A stretch of 20,610 nucleotides of DNA from Oribacterium sp. (GTDB lineage Bacteria; Bacillota_A; Clostridia; Lachnospirales; Lachnospiraceae), in NCBI GenBank assembly GCA_017940955.1, contig JAGAXP010000249.1, positions 1-20,610 on the forward strand, given 5' to 3'. Numbering within the stretch: the stretch's first letter is position 1; each line of letters starts with the position of its first letter. The notes below the pieces were generated by a model. It worked only from the letters and a program-made list of their open reading frames with translations. It was not told where the DNA came from and did no database searches. Made by a program: the position numbers and the translations under genes. Below, piece by piece: positions 1 through 6,665 of the stretch.

Positions 1-1
1 A

Positions 2-355
2 TGGGGAATAGAAACTTCTTTTAGAGATTTGAAATATACAATAGGTCTATTGGACTTTCATTCAAAAAAGGCGATGTGTATCCATCAAGAAATCTATGCG
101 CGTCTGATAATGTATAACTTTGCAGAAATGATTACCTCGCACGTAATCATCGAAAAAAAGCAAAGGAAATACACCTATAAAGCGAATTTTTCAGTAGCCG
201 CTCACATGTGTAGACTTTTCTATCAAGGAAAAACAACATCACCTAATTTAGAAACCATTATTGCAAGAAATATTATACCGATTAGACCCGACAGGCACCG
301 GGAACGAAAGCTAACAGTAAAAGTATTTCATGGTTTCCTCTACAGAGTAGCATAA
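2..355 (+). CDS. IS4-family DDE transposase, C-terminal fragment
   Basis: The open frame runs in from the left edge in frame 2, beginning WGIETSFRDLKYTIG. It contains the IS4 signature in which the third catalytic acidic residue E is followed six residues later by K (E-TSFRDL-K). This is the C-terminal end of the Y(2)R(3)E(6)K motif of IS4 transposases. The rest, including GLLDFHSKK and a C-terminal NIIPIRPDRHRERK stretch, is typical of the tail of this family in Clostridia. An ATG at 29 is an internal methionine, not the start. About 117 residues are visible; the missing N-terminal part would carry the two catalytic Asp residues. A strong hairpin terminator follows at 420-458. The visible frame is intact, but whether the full gene is functional cannot be judged. 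Confidence 0.88.
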   Translation, partial: WGIETSFRDLKYTIGLLDFHSKKAMCIHQEIYARLIMYNFAEMITSHVIIEKKQRKYTYKANFSVAAHMCRLFYQGKTTSPNLETIIARNIIPIRPDRHRERKLTVKVFHGFLYRVA

Positions 356-419
356 AACAGATAAAATGAATATTTATTTTAGGCAGATATGAATCTGTCT
401 TATTTGTGTGTCATAAATC

Positions 420-458
420 AAAACTAGCAGGAAAGTCATTCGCTTTCCTGCTAGTTTT
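420..458 (+). terminator. Intrinsic terminator after the transposase gene
   Basis: A perfect 16-bp inverted repeat (AAAACTAGCAGGAAAG and its complement) surrounds a short loop, TCATTCG, and the right arm ends in a run of T. The A-rich left flank would let it work in both directions, shielding the IS from outside transcription. Confidence 0.8.
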
Positions 459-501
459 TCTTTAGAGACGTCCAATAGCCAATGTTAACTTAATGACATT
501 G

Positions 502-815
502 TCCTTTAGGGGGCCGTCTTTTTTACTACAGGCAGATTGTAAACTATATGAGATGCAAAATGATTTAGACAAAAGCAAATCAGGAGCATAATATCTCTTA
601 TTATGTATTATGACAGATTAAAATGCAAAAAACAAAAAATCCCCCCTGTGAAATTCTTCGTAATTCAGGAGGGATTATTTATTTATAAGTTTTAATGTTT
701 GGACGTAATCAAACTGGAGTCCAATTATATTTTTAAAGTAATCTATCATAATTATATTGAATGGAGGAAGCCGATTGAAAAGAGCATATGCAATGTCATT
801 CAAATTAGTTCCTCC
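502..815 (+). repeat. Left copy of the region downstream of the secreted-protein gene
   Basis: This segment aligns with 18352-18480 plus 18821-19010. Shared stretches include CCTTTAGGG..CCGTCTTTTTT, TTGTAAA.TATATGAGAT.CAAAA, CAGGAGGGATTATTT, TATAAGTTTTAATG and TCATAATTATATT. The similarity starts inside what is the terminator hairpin of the gene at 17530-18297 in the right copy, and the IS4 element lies directly against it. The left copy lacks about 340 nt found in the right copy. No gene is visible in it. The stretch 356-886 otherwise holds only the terminators and this repeat. Confidence 0.75.
638..676 (+). terminator. Conserved hairpin inside the left repeat
   Basis: AATCCCCCCTG pairs with CAGGAGGGATT (10 of 11) around a 17-nt loop and is followed by a T-rich ATTTATTTAT stretch. 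The same hairpin is kept at 18851-18884 in the right copy despite a different loop, which suggests that the paired structure matters. Terminator is the simplest reading, but no gene lies directly upstream. Confidence 0.5.
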
Positions 816-886
816 TGCAACTACCTTATTTAATGAGGAAATAATCATGTACAGTGACTATGAACACACAAAAAAGGAGAAATAAG

Positions 887-1405
887 ATGGAAAGAATAAA
901 AAGATGGGAACTGAATTTTGTACCACTCGAGATTCCAACGAGTAGAAGAAGATTAGGTATAGATGATGTCTACAATGAAATGATCGAAGAGTCTTGCCCA
1001 ATTTGTGAGGGAAGATTCGATACTTACGAGGATGCCAAAATAGCATTAGATAAGTTAAAAATCTCGGCAAGACTTATGAAAAGAGCTGTTAGGTATATCT
1101 TGATAGAGGGATACTATATCGAGCTGCGTGAATATGAGATTGATAAATATGGTGAGGAAACATTGATCGAATATTCAGATATTGAATTTGCAAAAATGGA
1201 TATAGACGAAAGTATCATTTATCACTTTTTTAAAGAAATTCCAAAAAACGTTGCGGAATATCTCGTTTTGACAAACAATGAGATCAACTACGAGTTTAAC
1301 GAATACTTGACGGATACTCTTAATAAAGAGGATTTATCATGGAACCACGATGATCTTTGGAGGTTCTGGGACGATTTAGGATTCAACGTAGTTGAAAGTT
1401 TTTAA
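887..1405 (+). CDS. Hypothetical acidic protein, 172 aa
   Basis: I do not recognise this protein. The start at 887 is chosen because AAGGAG lies seven bases before it; an in-frame ATG at 854 has no such site. The protein starts MERIKRWELNF, has a single CPIC motif near residue 37, a predicted helical stretch (YEDAKIALDKLK) just after it, and a C-terminal half rich in Asp and Glu with many aromatic residues, ending NHDDLWRFWDDLGF. There is no signal peptide or membrane segment. A lone CxxC without a partner does not make a convincing zinc site. It stands alone between the left repeat and a hairpin at 1426-1446. The acidic character and solitary position would fit a small regulator, inhibitor or anti-defence protein, but nothing in the sequence proves any of these. 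Confidence 0.75.
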   Translation: MERIKRWELNFVPLEIPTSRRRLGIDDVYNEMIEESCPICEGRFDTYEDAKIALDKLKISARLMKRAVRYILIEGYYIELREYEIDKYGEETLIEYSDIEFAKMDIDESIIYHFFKEIPKNVAEYLVLTNNEINYEFNEYLTDTLNKEDLSWNHDDLWRFWDDLGFNVVESF

Positions 1406-1425
1406 AATTCATTATAAAAGAAATT

Positions 1426-1446
1426 GAGAGCCCCATAAGGGCTCTC
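1426..1446 (+). terminator. Hairpin after the 172-aa gene, weak terminator
   Basis: GAGAGCCC and GGGCTCTC form a perfect 8-bp stem with a 5-nt loop, 21 nt after the stop codon. No T tract follows, so termination on this strand may be inefficient. The T-rich complement of the upstream AAAAG stretch is short. Confidence 0.5.
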
Positions 1447-1542
1447 ACAAGTGATATTTGTCGAGGTAGTTAGGTAGTTGATATCCTGACCGTAACTATA
1501 AGGAACTGAAAACAAGGGATCAGAAAGACTCTATAATACGGA

Positions 1543-1624
1543 CCTGCATGATGAAGAGAGTCCATCGGCATGAAGGATATAGTGATAGGGGCTGTAGCAC
1601 TGAATTGTGCTGCACCCTTTTTTT
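1543..1624 (+). ncRNA. Possible ~80-nt small RNA
   Basis: A consensus -10 box TATAAT (1532-1537) is followed about 55 nt later by a strong intrinsic terminator with no credible gene between them. The ATG at 1548 has no ribosome binding site. No good -35 box is visible at the expected distance. The transcript would start near 1543 and end in the T run. This is an inference from position only. The rest of 1406-1750 shows no other structure I can name. Confidence 0.25.
1588..1624 (+). terminator. Strong intrinsic terminator in a gene-free stretch
   Basis: GGGCTGTAGCAC pairs with GTGCTGCACCC with one bulged C and one G-U type pair, around the loop TGAATT, and ends in seven T. It stops plus-strand transcription 127 nt before the 3' end of the convergent relaxase gene. 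Confidence 0.75.
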
Positions 1625-1750
1625 GTATTCACGCCTATCCCTCAACGTTCTTAGTTCTGAAAGGTTACGGTTCCAATCCGGATCGCACAAAAAGTATGTT
1701 TATGAAATGATGCTGGCTAGTATTATTGCCAATATAAATATCAACACAGT

Positions 1751-3571
1751 TTAATGATGGGCTTTTCTGGCACTCGGACGTTTTTCAATACCGGTATTAT
1801 GATTTTTTGCCATTTGATGTGATAATGTATCCTTACATTCATGATTCTTTTTAATACCGAGACTTCTATCAGTAATTAATTTTGCATCGGAAAACAGAAC
1901 CGGATCAAATTCATATCCGTATTTCTCTTTTAAATAAGAAAGAACGTTCATATCCGTTTCCTTTTCGCCAATTTCAACATCCCCTATAAGTTTCTTCGCA
2001 GCACCCGGTTCACCCTTTATAAATTCTGATTGATATCTTTGAGAGAGCAGCAATGTGTCTTTCTGAAGATGATTTAGAGTTGACTCAAGGTCTTTATACG
2101 CTTCATACCTCTCAAGATAATCTTTCTTGGCATCCAGATATTCCCTATCTGATCCAAATCCGCACATTCTTGAGATACTATGTATATAATCATTCCGGGT
2201 ATCTATTTTTTTCCGAAGCTCCTGCATCTGTTCCTGTAATCGCTTTTTCTTCATGAACTGCATAAGAGTACATCTGTCCATTTCATTTTTCAGGTTCTTT
2301 ATCCTATTTTCATCAGCTTTGTTAGCTTCTTCAATTTTTATGAATTCAACGTGATACTTTTCAAGAAGCTCGTTACCTTGTGATAACTGTGAAGACAAGA
2401 TATCAAGTTTCCGAGACAGGACAGATTCCTCATATTTATTGCCGATGATTTTAGAACGAATACTTCCAAGGTATCTTGCAAGGTTCTCGAGATGATCCTT
2501 AGCTGTATCAAACATATGCTTAAGCTTGGCTTTAATCTCCCTAACAAACCGATTATGTTCTTTTATCTGTTTATTAATATTTCCTATATCTGAATGAATA
2601 ACCTCATATTCTGATTTTCCCTCGCGTATCTCACGTTCAGCCCTTTTCTCCATATTGGTAGCGGCTGTTCCCATGTGAATGGTAGGAAGTTCTTCTTCAA
2701 GTCCCTGGTCTTTAAAAGATCTGCTATCGATCCTTATTTCAGAGTTTATGCTTGCAAATTTGTCATTTACAACCTTTTCCCAATGCTGACGCCACTCAAA
2801 AATTCTGTCCTTACTGTTCCAGTATTCTATGATTTCATTTTTTCTTCCGAAGGGCGTAGTCTTTGGAGATCGGTTAACACGCTCAAGTCCGCGTTCTTCA
2901 GCTTCCTTTGCAGTCAGCCAGATTTTTTTCTTTCCTTCTGAGTATTTATATTGCTTCTCCCAGCCGTCATCTTTAGCTGTTTTGTATTCTTCAGCAGTAA
3001 ATCCTTTTTCTTCGCCATTTCTTTTACATAAGTATTCAGTTTTTGACTTAGCAGCCCATTTTCCATTTTCATCTAACGGCCGCATTGTGACCAGGATGTG
3101 AGAGTGTGGATTGATAAACTGCATTGAACTTATGTCCTTTGTAGGATTTCCGCCTTTATCAATAGGCTGGTGCCGGTCATTCATGACAGGAGGATTATGT
3201 ATTGCGATATCCGCGATCATCCCCTGTGAAACAAGCTTATCCTTTACAAACTGTTCCACAACTTCAATCTGCTGTTCACGAGAAAGTTCTTTTGGGAGGG
3301 ATAATTCAAATTCCCTGCACAGCTGAGCATCCTTACTTTTCTCAGACATTTCAACTGCATTCCATAAGGTGCTTCTGTCAGAATATTCCATAGGAGCATT
3401 TTCCGGGAGTAATATCTCAGTAAATTCTACCCAGCTCTTTTTTGTAAAGTCATGCTCAATGCCGTCATACTCATTTACGAGGGATTCACCTGATCTATAT
3501 GCCGCAGCTGCCACAGAGGATCTTCCGGCATTCCTTCCTATTACCTTTACCGCACAATGATATATAGCCAT
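1751..3571 (-). CDS. MobA/MobL-family (MOBQ) conjugative relaxase, 606 aa
   Basis: Relaxases of this family nick one strand at the transfer origin, stay bound to the 5' end through a tyrosine and pilot the strand into the recipient. The start at 3571 (MAIYHCAVKVIGRNAG) is the classic N-terminus of the family and has GAAAGGAAA upstream; the frame stays open another 26 codons upstream without such support. Visible motifs are SVAAAAYRSG (residues 19-28, with Tyr25 the likely catalytic residue) and the metal-binding histidines, IHNPP (His125) and NPHSH (His156, His158). A PKTTPFGRKNEIIEYW stretch follows. Residues from about 330 to 500 look like long coiled coil rich in Lys and Glu. The C-terminus is basic. 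It is the last gene of the minus-strand mobilization operon, 78 nt after the DUF3847-like gene. The family is clear; the nick site was not identified. Confidence 0.93.
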   Translation of the reverse strand: MAIYHCAVKVIGRNAGRSSVAAAAYRSGESLVNEYDGIEHDFTKKSWVEFTEILLPENAPMEYSDRSTLWNAVEMSEKSKDAQLCREFELSLPKELSREQQIEVVEQFVKDKLVSQGMIADIAIHNPPVMNDRHQPIDKGGNPTKDISSMQFINPHSHILVTMRPLDENGKWAAKSKTEYLCKRNGEEKGFTAEEYKTAKDDGWEKQYKYSEGKKKIWLTAKEAEERGLERVNRSPKTTPFGRKNEIIEYWNSKDRIFEWRQHWEKVVNDKFASINSEIRIDSRSFKDQGLEEELPTIHMGTAATNMEKRAEREIREGKSEYEVIHSDIGNINKQIKEHNRFVREIKAKLKHMFDTAKDHLENLARYLGSIRSKIIGNKYEESVLSRKLDILSSQLSQGNELLEKYHVEFIKIEEANKADENRIKNLKNEMDRCTLMQFMKKKRLQEQMQELRKKIDTRNDYIHSISRMCGFGSDREYLDAKKDYLERYEAYKDLESTLNHLQKDTLLLSQRYQSEFIKGEPGAAKKLIGDVEIGEKETDMNVLSYLKEKYGYEFDPVLFSDAKLITDRSLGIKKNHECKDTLSHQMAKNHNTGIEKRPSARKAHH

Positions 3572-3649
3572 AAAAGATTTCCTTTCTAAAGAGTGTATAT
3601 TTTTAGCCAGAACCTTCCGGTAGCCATGTCCCTTCGAAGAAGGGCGCAC

Positions 3650-3979
3650 TTATACATCACACCTAAAGTCGTGATGCGTGCGCTCTGCCGAGGGCTGCTC
3701 CGCAGGGTCTTCCGACGGACTCTCCCGAGGGGCACTTCCGTGGGAATCCTGCGGATGGCTGGTCGCAACAGCACTGCCTCTACGAATAGCACGTAAAAGC
3801 GTGTCCTGAAACTGCTCATCGGTCATGTCTATTGAACCAGGTATCGCATTTTCTGCTATTGCTCCCCGGACAATCAAGCGGTGCGTACGTTCCTTACGCA
3901 GCTTGATTGAATCGCGCTTTTCCTTCATTTCCTGCTGATGTTTAAGCTGTAATTCTGTAAAATCGCTGGTATTTTTCAT
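3650..3979 (-). CDS. DUF3847-like small accessory protein, 109 aa
   Basis: An ideal ribosome binding site (TAGGAGG, six bases before ATG) fixes the start. The N-terminal half is a charged helical segment (LKHQQEMKEKRDSIKLRKERTHRLIVRGAIAE) followed by MTDEQFQDTLLRAI. This is the pattern I associate with DUF3847 proteins, which sit just upstream of MobA/MobL relaxase genes in Firmicutes elements. The C-terminal 40 residues are low complexity, rich in Ser, Pro, Glu and His, and their DNA is clearly more GC-rich than the neighbours. A role helping the relaxase at the transfer origin, like MobC-type proteins, is inferred from position only. It is separated from the upstream operon genes by a terminator-like hairpin, so it may have its own promoter. 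Confidence 0.75.
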   Translation of the reverse strand: MKNTSDFTELQLKHQQEMKEKRDSIKLRKERTHRLIVRGAIAENAIPGSIDMTDEQFQDTLLRAIRRGSAVATSHPQDSHGSAPRESPSEDPAEQPSAERTHHDFRCDV

Positions 3980-4030
3980 GCTGTCCTCCTAAATTTCCTT
4001 GAAATCATTCTGACATCAGTGAAAAAATAA

Positions 4031-4053
4031 GGTGATGTCAGTTTGACATCACC
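4031..4053 (-). terminator. Terminator or attenuator inside the mobilization operon
   Basis: GGTGATGTCA and TGACATCACC form a perfect 10-bp stem with a GTT loop. On the minus strand it lies 11 nt after the stop of the ArdC-like gene and is followed by TTATTTTTTC. On the plus strand CCTTTTT follows, so it could work both ways. A third TGACATCA half-site sits next to it at 4012-4019, so binding of a protein is an alternative reading. Confidence 0.7.
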
Positions 4054-4064
4054 CCTTTTTCAAC

Positions 4065-5108
4065 CTAACGGTGTCTTTTATGTGTGCAAATTCTTGGTAA
4101 ATCCTGTGCCAAAGAAGGTTCAGGTGTTGCCTCCATAGTATGTTTTGTTTGGAGTTCCTTCCTATCTATATGGTCCACTGATCGTTCCTTTGATCTGTTC
4201 ATGTGATTTTCTATGGAATTTATAATATCCGATGCCGTTCTTCGTATTGTGTCCATACTGGTTTTCAGTTCTTCAAGATTCTTTCCGCTGCTCCATCCGG
4301 CGATATATCCGAATGAGTAATCGGATGAATCTATCCCGAAATGCTGGCATACTGTGTATGCAATACTTTCGACCTCTATTTCTCTTGTACGGCCGTCAGG
4401 CATATTATCCTTTTCTTTTCCGGTATCCCTGTCATGCAGTATTGCATGGGCGATTTCATGTATACAGGTCTTTAAAGTCTGTTGCTGACTCATGCCTTCT
4501 TTGATCACGATCATCTTGTTTTCAAGGTGATAATAACCATGTGACTGTCCATCTATAGGCCGTAGTTCGACAGGTACGGGTGATACCTTCTTTAGAACAT
4601 CCATAAAACGGTTATATCCTTCAACATCTTTCTGTAATACAGATGCAATTTCAGGTAGTTCACGACCTTCTGTTTGTGATACGTCAAATACTGTAGTTAT
4701 CTTATAAGCCGGGATTGTTACTTCGATTCTTTCCTTTAAAGGTTTCCCGTCCCTGCCAAGAACAGGCAGGAGAGTACGGGGATCGATCTTTTCAACATCT
4801 TTTTTTATCTTATATGGTGAAGGGGCAAGGATTCGGATACCTTTTTGCCCCTTCTGTACATGGCGGTCAAAGTTTTTTTCCCATGATGTGAAACCGGCAA
4901 CATAGGTTGCGTCCGGCTTCTGCATGGCTATCAGCAGGGTATTATTGAAACTGTAATTATGAAATCTGGACATGGTCTTTAGATAGTTCATGTACTTATC
5001 TGATTCAAACAAGTCCTTTATTCCCTGTTCCAGCTTATCGGTGATCTCTTTGACTCTTTCTGCCGGAGTTAGTGATTTATCAGTTGTAGTACTTTCTGTC
5101 CTTTTCAT
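4065..5108 (-). CDS. ArdC-like ssDNA-binding protein with zinc-metalloprotease motif, 347 aa
   Basis: The N-terminal region (about residues 15-100: SRFHNYSFNNTLLIAMQKP, TSWEKNFDRHVQKGQKGI) matches the ArdC N-terminal domain, which binds single-stranded DNA and in some plasmids blocks restriction of incoming DNA. The second half carries a zincin motif, HEIAH at 217-221, with a downstream EVESIAYTVCQHFG helix that would supply the third zinc ligand, as in ImmA/IrrE-like and ArdC metalloprotease domains. The start is uncertain: 5108 has GAGGA at good spacing, while ATGs at 5117 and 5123 and a TTG at 5138 are in frame. The gene start overlaps the 47-aa gene by about 29 nt, suggesting coupled translation. 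A role in protecting DNA in the recipient is inferred from the family and the mobilization operon. Confidence 0.87.
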   Translation of the reverse strand: MKRTESTTTDKSLTPAERVKEITDKLEQGIKDLFESDKYMNYLKTMSRFHNYSFNNTLLIAMQKPDATYVAGFTSWEKNFDRHVQKGQKGIRILAPSPYKIKKDVEKIDPRTLLPVLGRDGKPLKERIEVTIPAYKITTVFDVSQTEGRELPEIASVLQKDVEGYNRFMDVLKKVSPVPVELRPIDGQSHGYYHLENKMIVIKEGMSQQQTLKTCIHEIAHAILHDRDTGKEKDNMPDGRTREIEVESIAYTVCQHFGIDSSDYSFGYIAGWSSGKNLEELKTSMDTIRRTASDIINSIENHMNRSKERSVDHIDRKELQTKHTMEATPEPSLAQDLPRICTHKRHR

Positions 5109-5223
5109 CTGATTCATCCTCATAGCCCGGCAAGACAATATAGTCCTGCTGAGATGTCTGAACTTTTATTCTTGCAAAGGTTGCATATAATTCTCTGTAA
5201 TCTGTGATGTTATGCATTTCCAT
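5080..5223 (-). CDS. Small acidic protein, 47 aa, overlapping the ArdC-like gene
   Basis: This small frame (MEMHNITDYRELYATFARIK...) has AAGGAG nine bases before its ATG and lies 13 nt after the DUF5688 gene. Its 3' end overlaps the next gene in another frame, as in tightly packed operons. It ends in a very acidic tail, YEDESDEKDRKYYN. I do not recognise a domain. Short relatives with an ITDYRELY-type start are something I loosely associate with small proteins near DUF5688 genes, but this is weak. It may act mainly to couple translation. Confidence 0.55.
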   Translation of the reverse strand: MEMHNITDYRELYATFARIKVQTSQQDYIVLPGYEDESDEKDRKYYN

Positions 5224-5236
5224 AATTACTATCTCC

Positions 5237-6196
5237 TTAATGGCTGTGTGAATGACCTCTGGCCACAGATTCTGATAAAGAATCACTTAAAATCTCAGAA
5301 GCTGCATCAGCAATAGATAAGTGCTTTCCATCAAAGCGATATACACTATCTGAAAGCTTATCCGTTTCACTGACTTCTGTTGCATTCACTTCATGGACCA
5401 TTGATTTCAAATCTTCAACGCTGGAAACAACACTCTCCGGTACGAGAATAACTTCATGACGGCTGCTTGGAAGAATGTAATAGTCTTCTCCAAGCTTTTC
5501 GTGCGCTTCCTTTAGAGTATCCTGAGATGCCATCGCTACGGCACCATCAATCCGAGACTCATTTGAAAGTACCCACATAGGGCACTGCTCGCCCTGTGAA
5601 TGTGTGACCTCATCTGCGTAGGACTCAGGCATCCCTTCCACGAGCATGATCTCCCTAAGTACTTCATTCATTGACTGGCATCTGAATTTCTGTCTTTCAG
5701 TATTGGCATGGGCAGCCTCCATAACTTCTTCAGATGTCATCATTAAAGTCTTACAAATATCGTGAGTCACAAGGAAGCTCCCGTCATCGCCTACCTTGAA
5801 ACGTGCTACCACAGACAGGTCTTCAAGCCTTTCATGAGGAACTTTTTTAAGCATTTCTTCATTTGAAGAGGTATTTACAATGGTGCAGTAAAGATGCTCT
5901 CTTGCTGATTCAGTAGTAAGGTCCGGAATTTCAGGATGATTTTCTATATGGCTCTTCAGATTATGAACGGTCTTATCCACGAGTTCGTTGATGCTATATC
6001 CGTCCTTATGCAGCTCATACAAATTTTCAAGGTAAAAAATAGGTGAAACAGTAATACAAGGACTCATAAATGTAATACTATCCTTAATGACTCCGTTGTT
6101 CTTTGTTACATTATGCCGCTGCAATGTAATATCATGTGGTATAAGACTGAGCTGCATTTCTTTTATAAACTGGTTAGTAAATGATGCGTATTCCAT
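5237..6196 (-). CDS. DUF5688 family protein, 319 aa
   Basis: The start at 6196 is supported by GGAGG eight bases upstream. The protein is cytosolic, with no signal or membrane segment. Its features match DUF5688 proteins of Lachnospiraceae mobile elements: an N-terminal FTNQFIKEMQ helix, NNGVIKDSITF, a SPIFYLENLYELHKDG segment near residue 55, VVARFKVGDDGSFLVTHDICKTL in the middle, PMWVLSNESRIDGAVAM, and a C-terminal DYYILPSSRHEVILVP block, followed by a Ser-rich tail ending in HSHSH. The biochemical role of the family is unknown. It lies 3 nt after the upstream gene and 13 nt before the 47-aa gene, so it is transcribed with the mobilization genes. Confidence 0.85.
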   Translation of the reverse strand: MEYASFTNQFIKEMQLSLIPHDITLQRHNVTKNNGVIKDSITFMSPCITVSPIFYLENLYELHKDGYSINELVDKTVHNLKSHIENHPEIPDLTTESAREHLYCTIVNTSSNEEMLKKVPHERLEDLSVVARFKVGDDGSFLVTHDICKTLMMTSEEVMEAAHANTERQKFRCQSMNEVLREIMLVEGMPESYADEVTHSQGEQCPMWVLSNESRIDGAVAMASQDTLKEAHEKLGEDYYILPSSRHEVILVPESVVSSVEDLKSMVHEVNATEVSETDKLSDSVYRFDGKHLSIADAASEILSDSLSESVARGHSHSH

Positions 6197-6199
6197 AAA

Positions 6200-6595
6200 T
6201 TAAGCCTCCTGTCTTAATATGCCGGTACCGAAGAAAAGATTATCCATGTCTTCGACTTCAAAAACCGGGAACAGTCCCAGGCGTGGTGATGCATTCCATT
6301 CATCAGAATTAACCACATTGCCTTCTTCATCAAAAATGGCTTCAACTTCGTTCTTTCTTACTTCTTCAATTTCCGGATGCAACTTCCCCAAAGTCTCATA
6401 CAGTCTGTCCTCATCTGCTACAGAATATTCGCTGATAGGTGTTTCAGACAGAATCAGAAAGTGGGGCAGGGTACTGTTCTTTTCAGCAACGATACCTGCG
6501 TAATTTGCTGCTGAAGTCTTTGTCTGTTCCACAATGATGCAATCATCGGGAACAATGACAGTGCCATTCACTAAAAGTATTCTTTTGTGATTCAT
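6200..6595 (-). CDS. Hypothetical small protein of the mobilization operon, 131 aa
   Basis: The start at 6595 is chosen for AAGGAGAT upstream; an ATG at 6661 in the same frame lacks support. The protein starts with a beta-rich MNHKRILLVNGTVIVP and has a PRLGLFPVFEVEDMDNLFFGTG region near the end. The short beta-rich N-terminus and position next to DUF5688 recall DUF3846-type proteins, but the likeness is not strong enough to assign it. It is cytosolic by appearance. It begins 70 nt after the coupling-protein gene and ends 3 nt before the DUF5688 gene. Confidence 0.7.
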   Translation of the reverse strand: MNHKRILLVNGTVIVPDDCIIVEQTKTSAANYAGIVAEKNSTLPHFLILSETPISEYSVADEDRLYETLGKLHPEIEEVRKNEVEAIFDEEGNVVNSDEWNASPRLGLFPVFEVEDMDNLFFGTGILRQEA

Positions 6596-6665
6596 AATAT
6601 TTATCTCCTTATATATAGTTAAGATGTCTGCGGCGGGATAATAGCCACCGCATAGTGACATCAGG

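Larger units (their letters stand above)
1..501 (+). mobile_element. IS4-family insertion sequence, 3' part, cut by the window edge
   Basis: This is the end of an insertion sequence whose transposase tail is at 2-355. The right boundary is inferred. From 502 onward the sequence matches the DNA after the secreted-protein gene near 18352, while DNA before it does not, so the element should end at about 501. The last bases form a small palindrome, CAATGT...ACATTG (480-501), that could be part of the terminal repeat. The left end is outside the window, so terminal repeats and target duplication cannot be checked. Confidence 0.7.

Noticed and set aside
1655..1695. tRNA-like 3' half: GGTTCCAATCC with flanking bases that could form a T-arm
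   Set aside because: The stem has a mismatch, and no matching 5' acceptor half or anticodon arm is visible upstream; treated as chance, not a tRNA or attachment site.
2053..3560. Several plus-strand open frames opposite the relaxase gene
   Set aside because: They are antisense shadows of a well-supported relaxase frame and lack ribosome binding sites.
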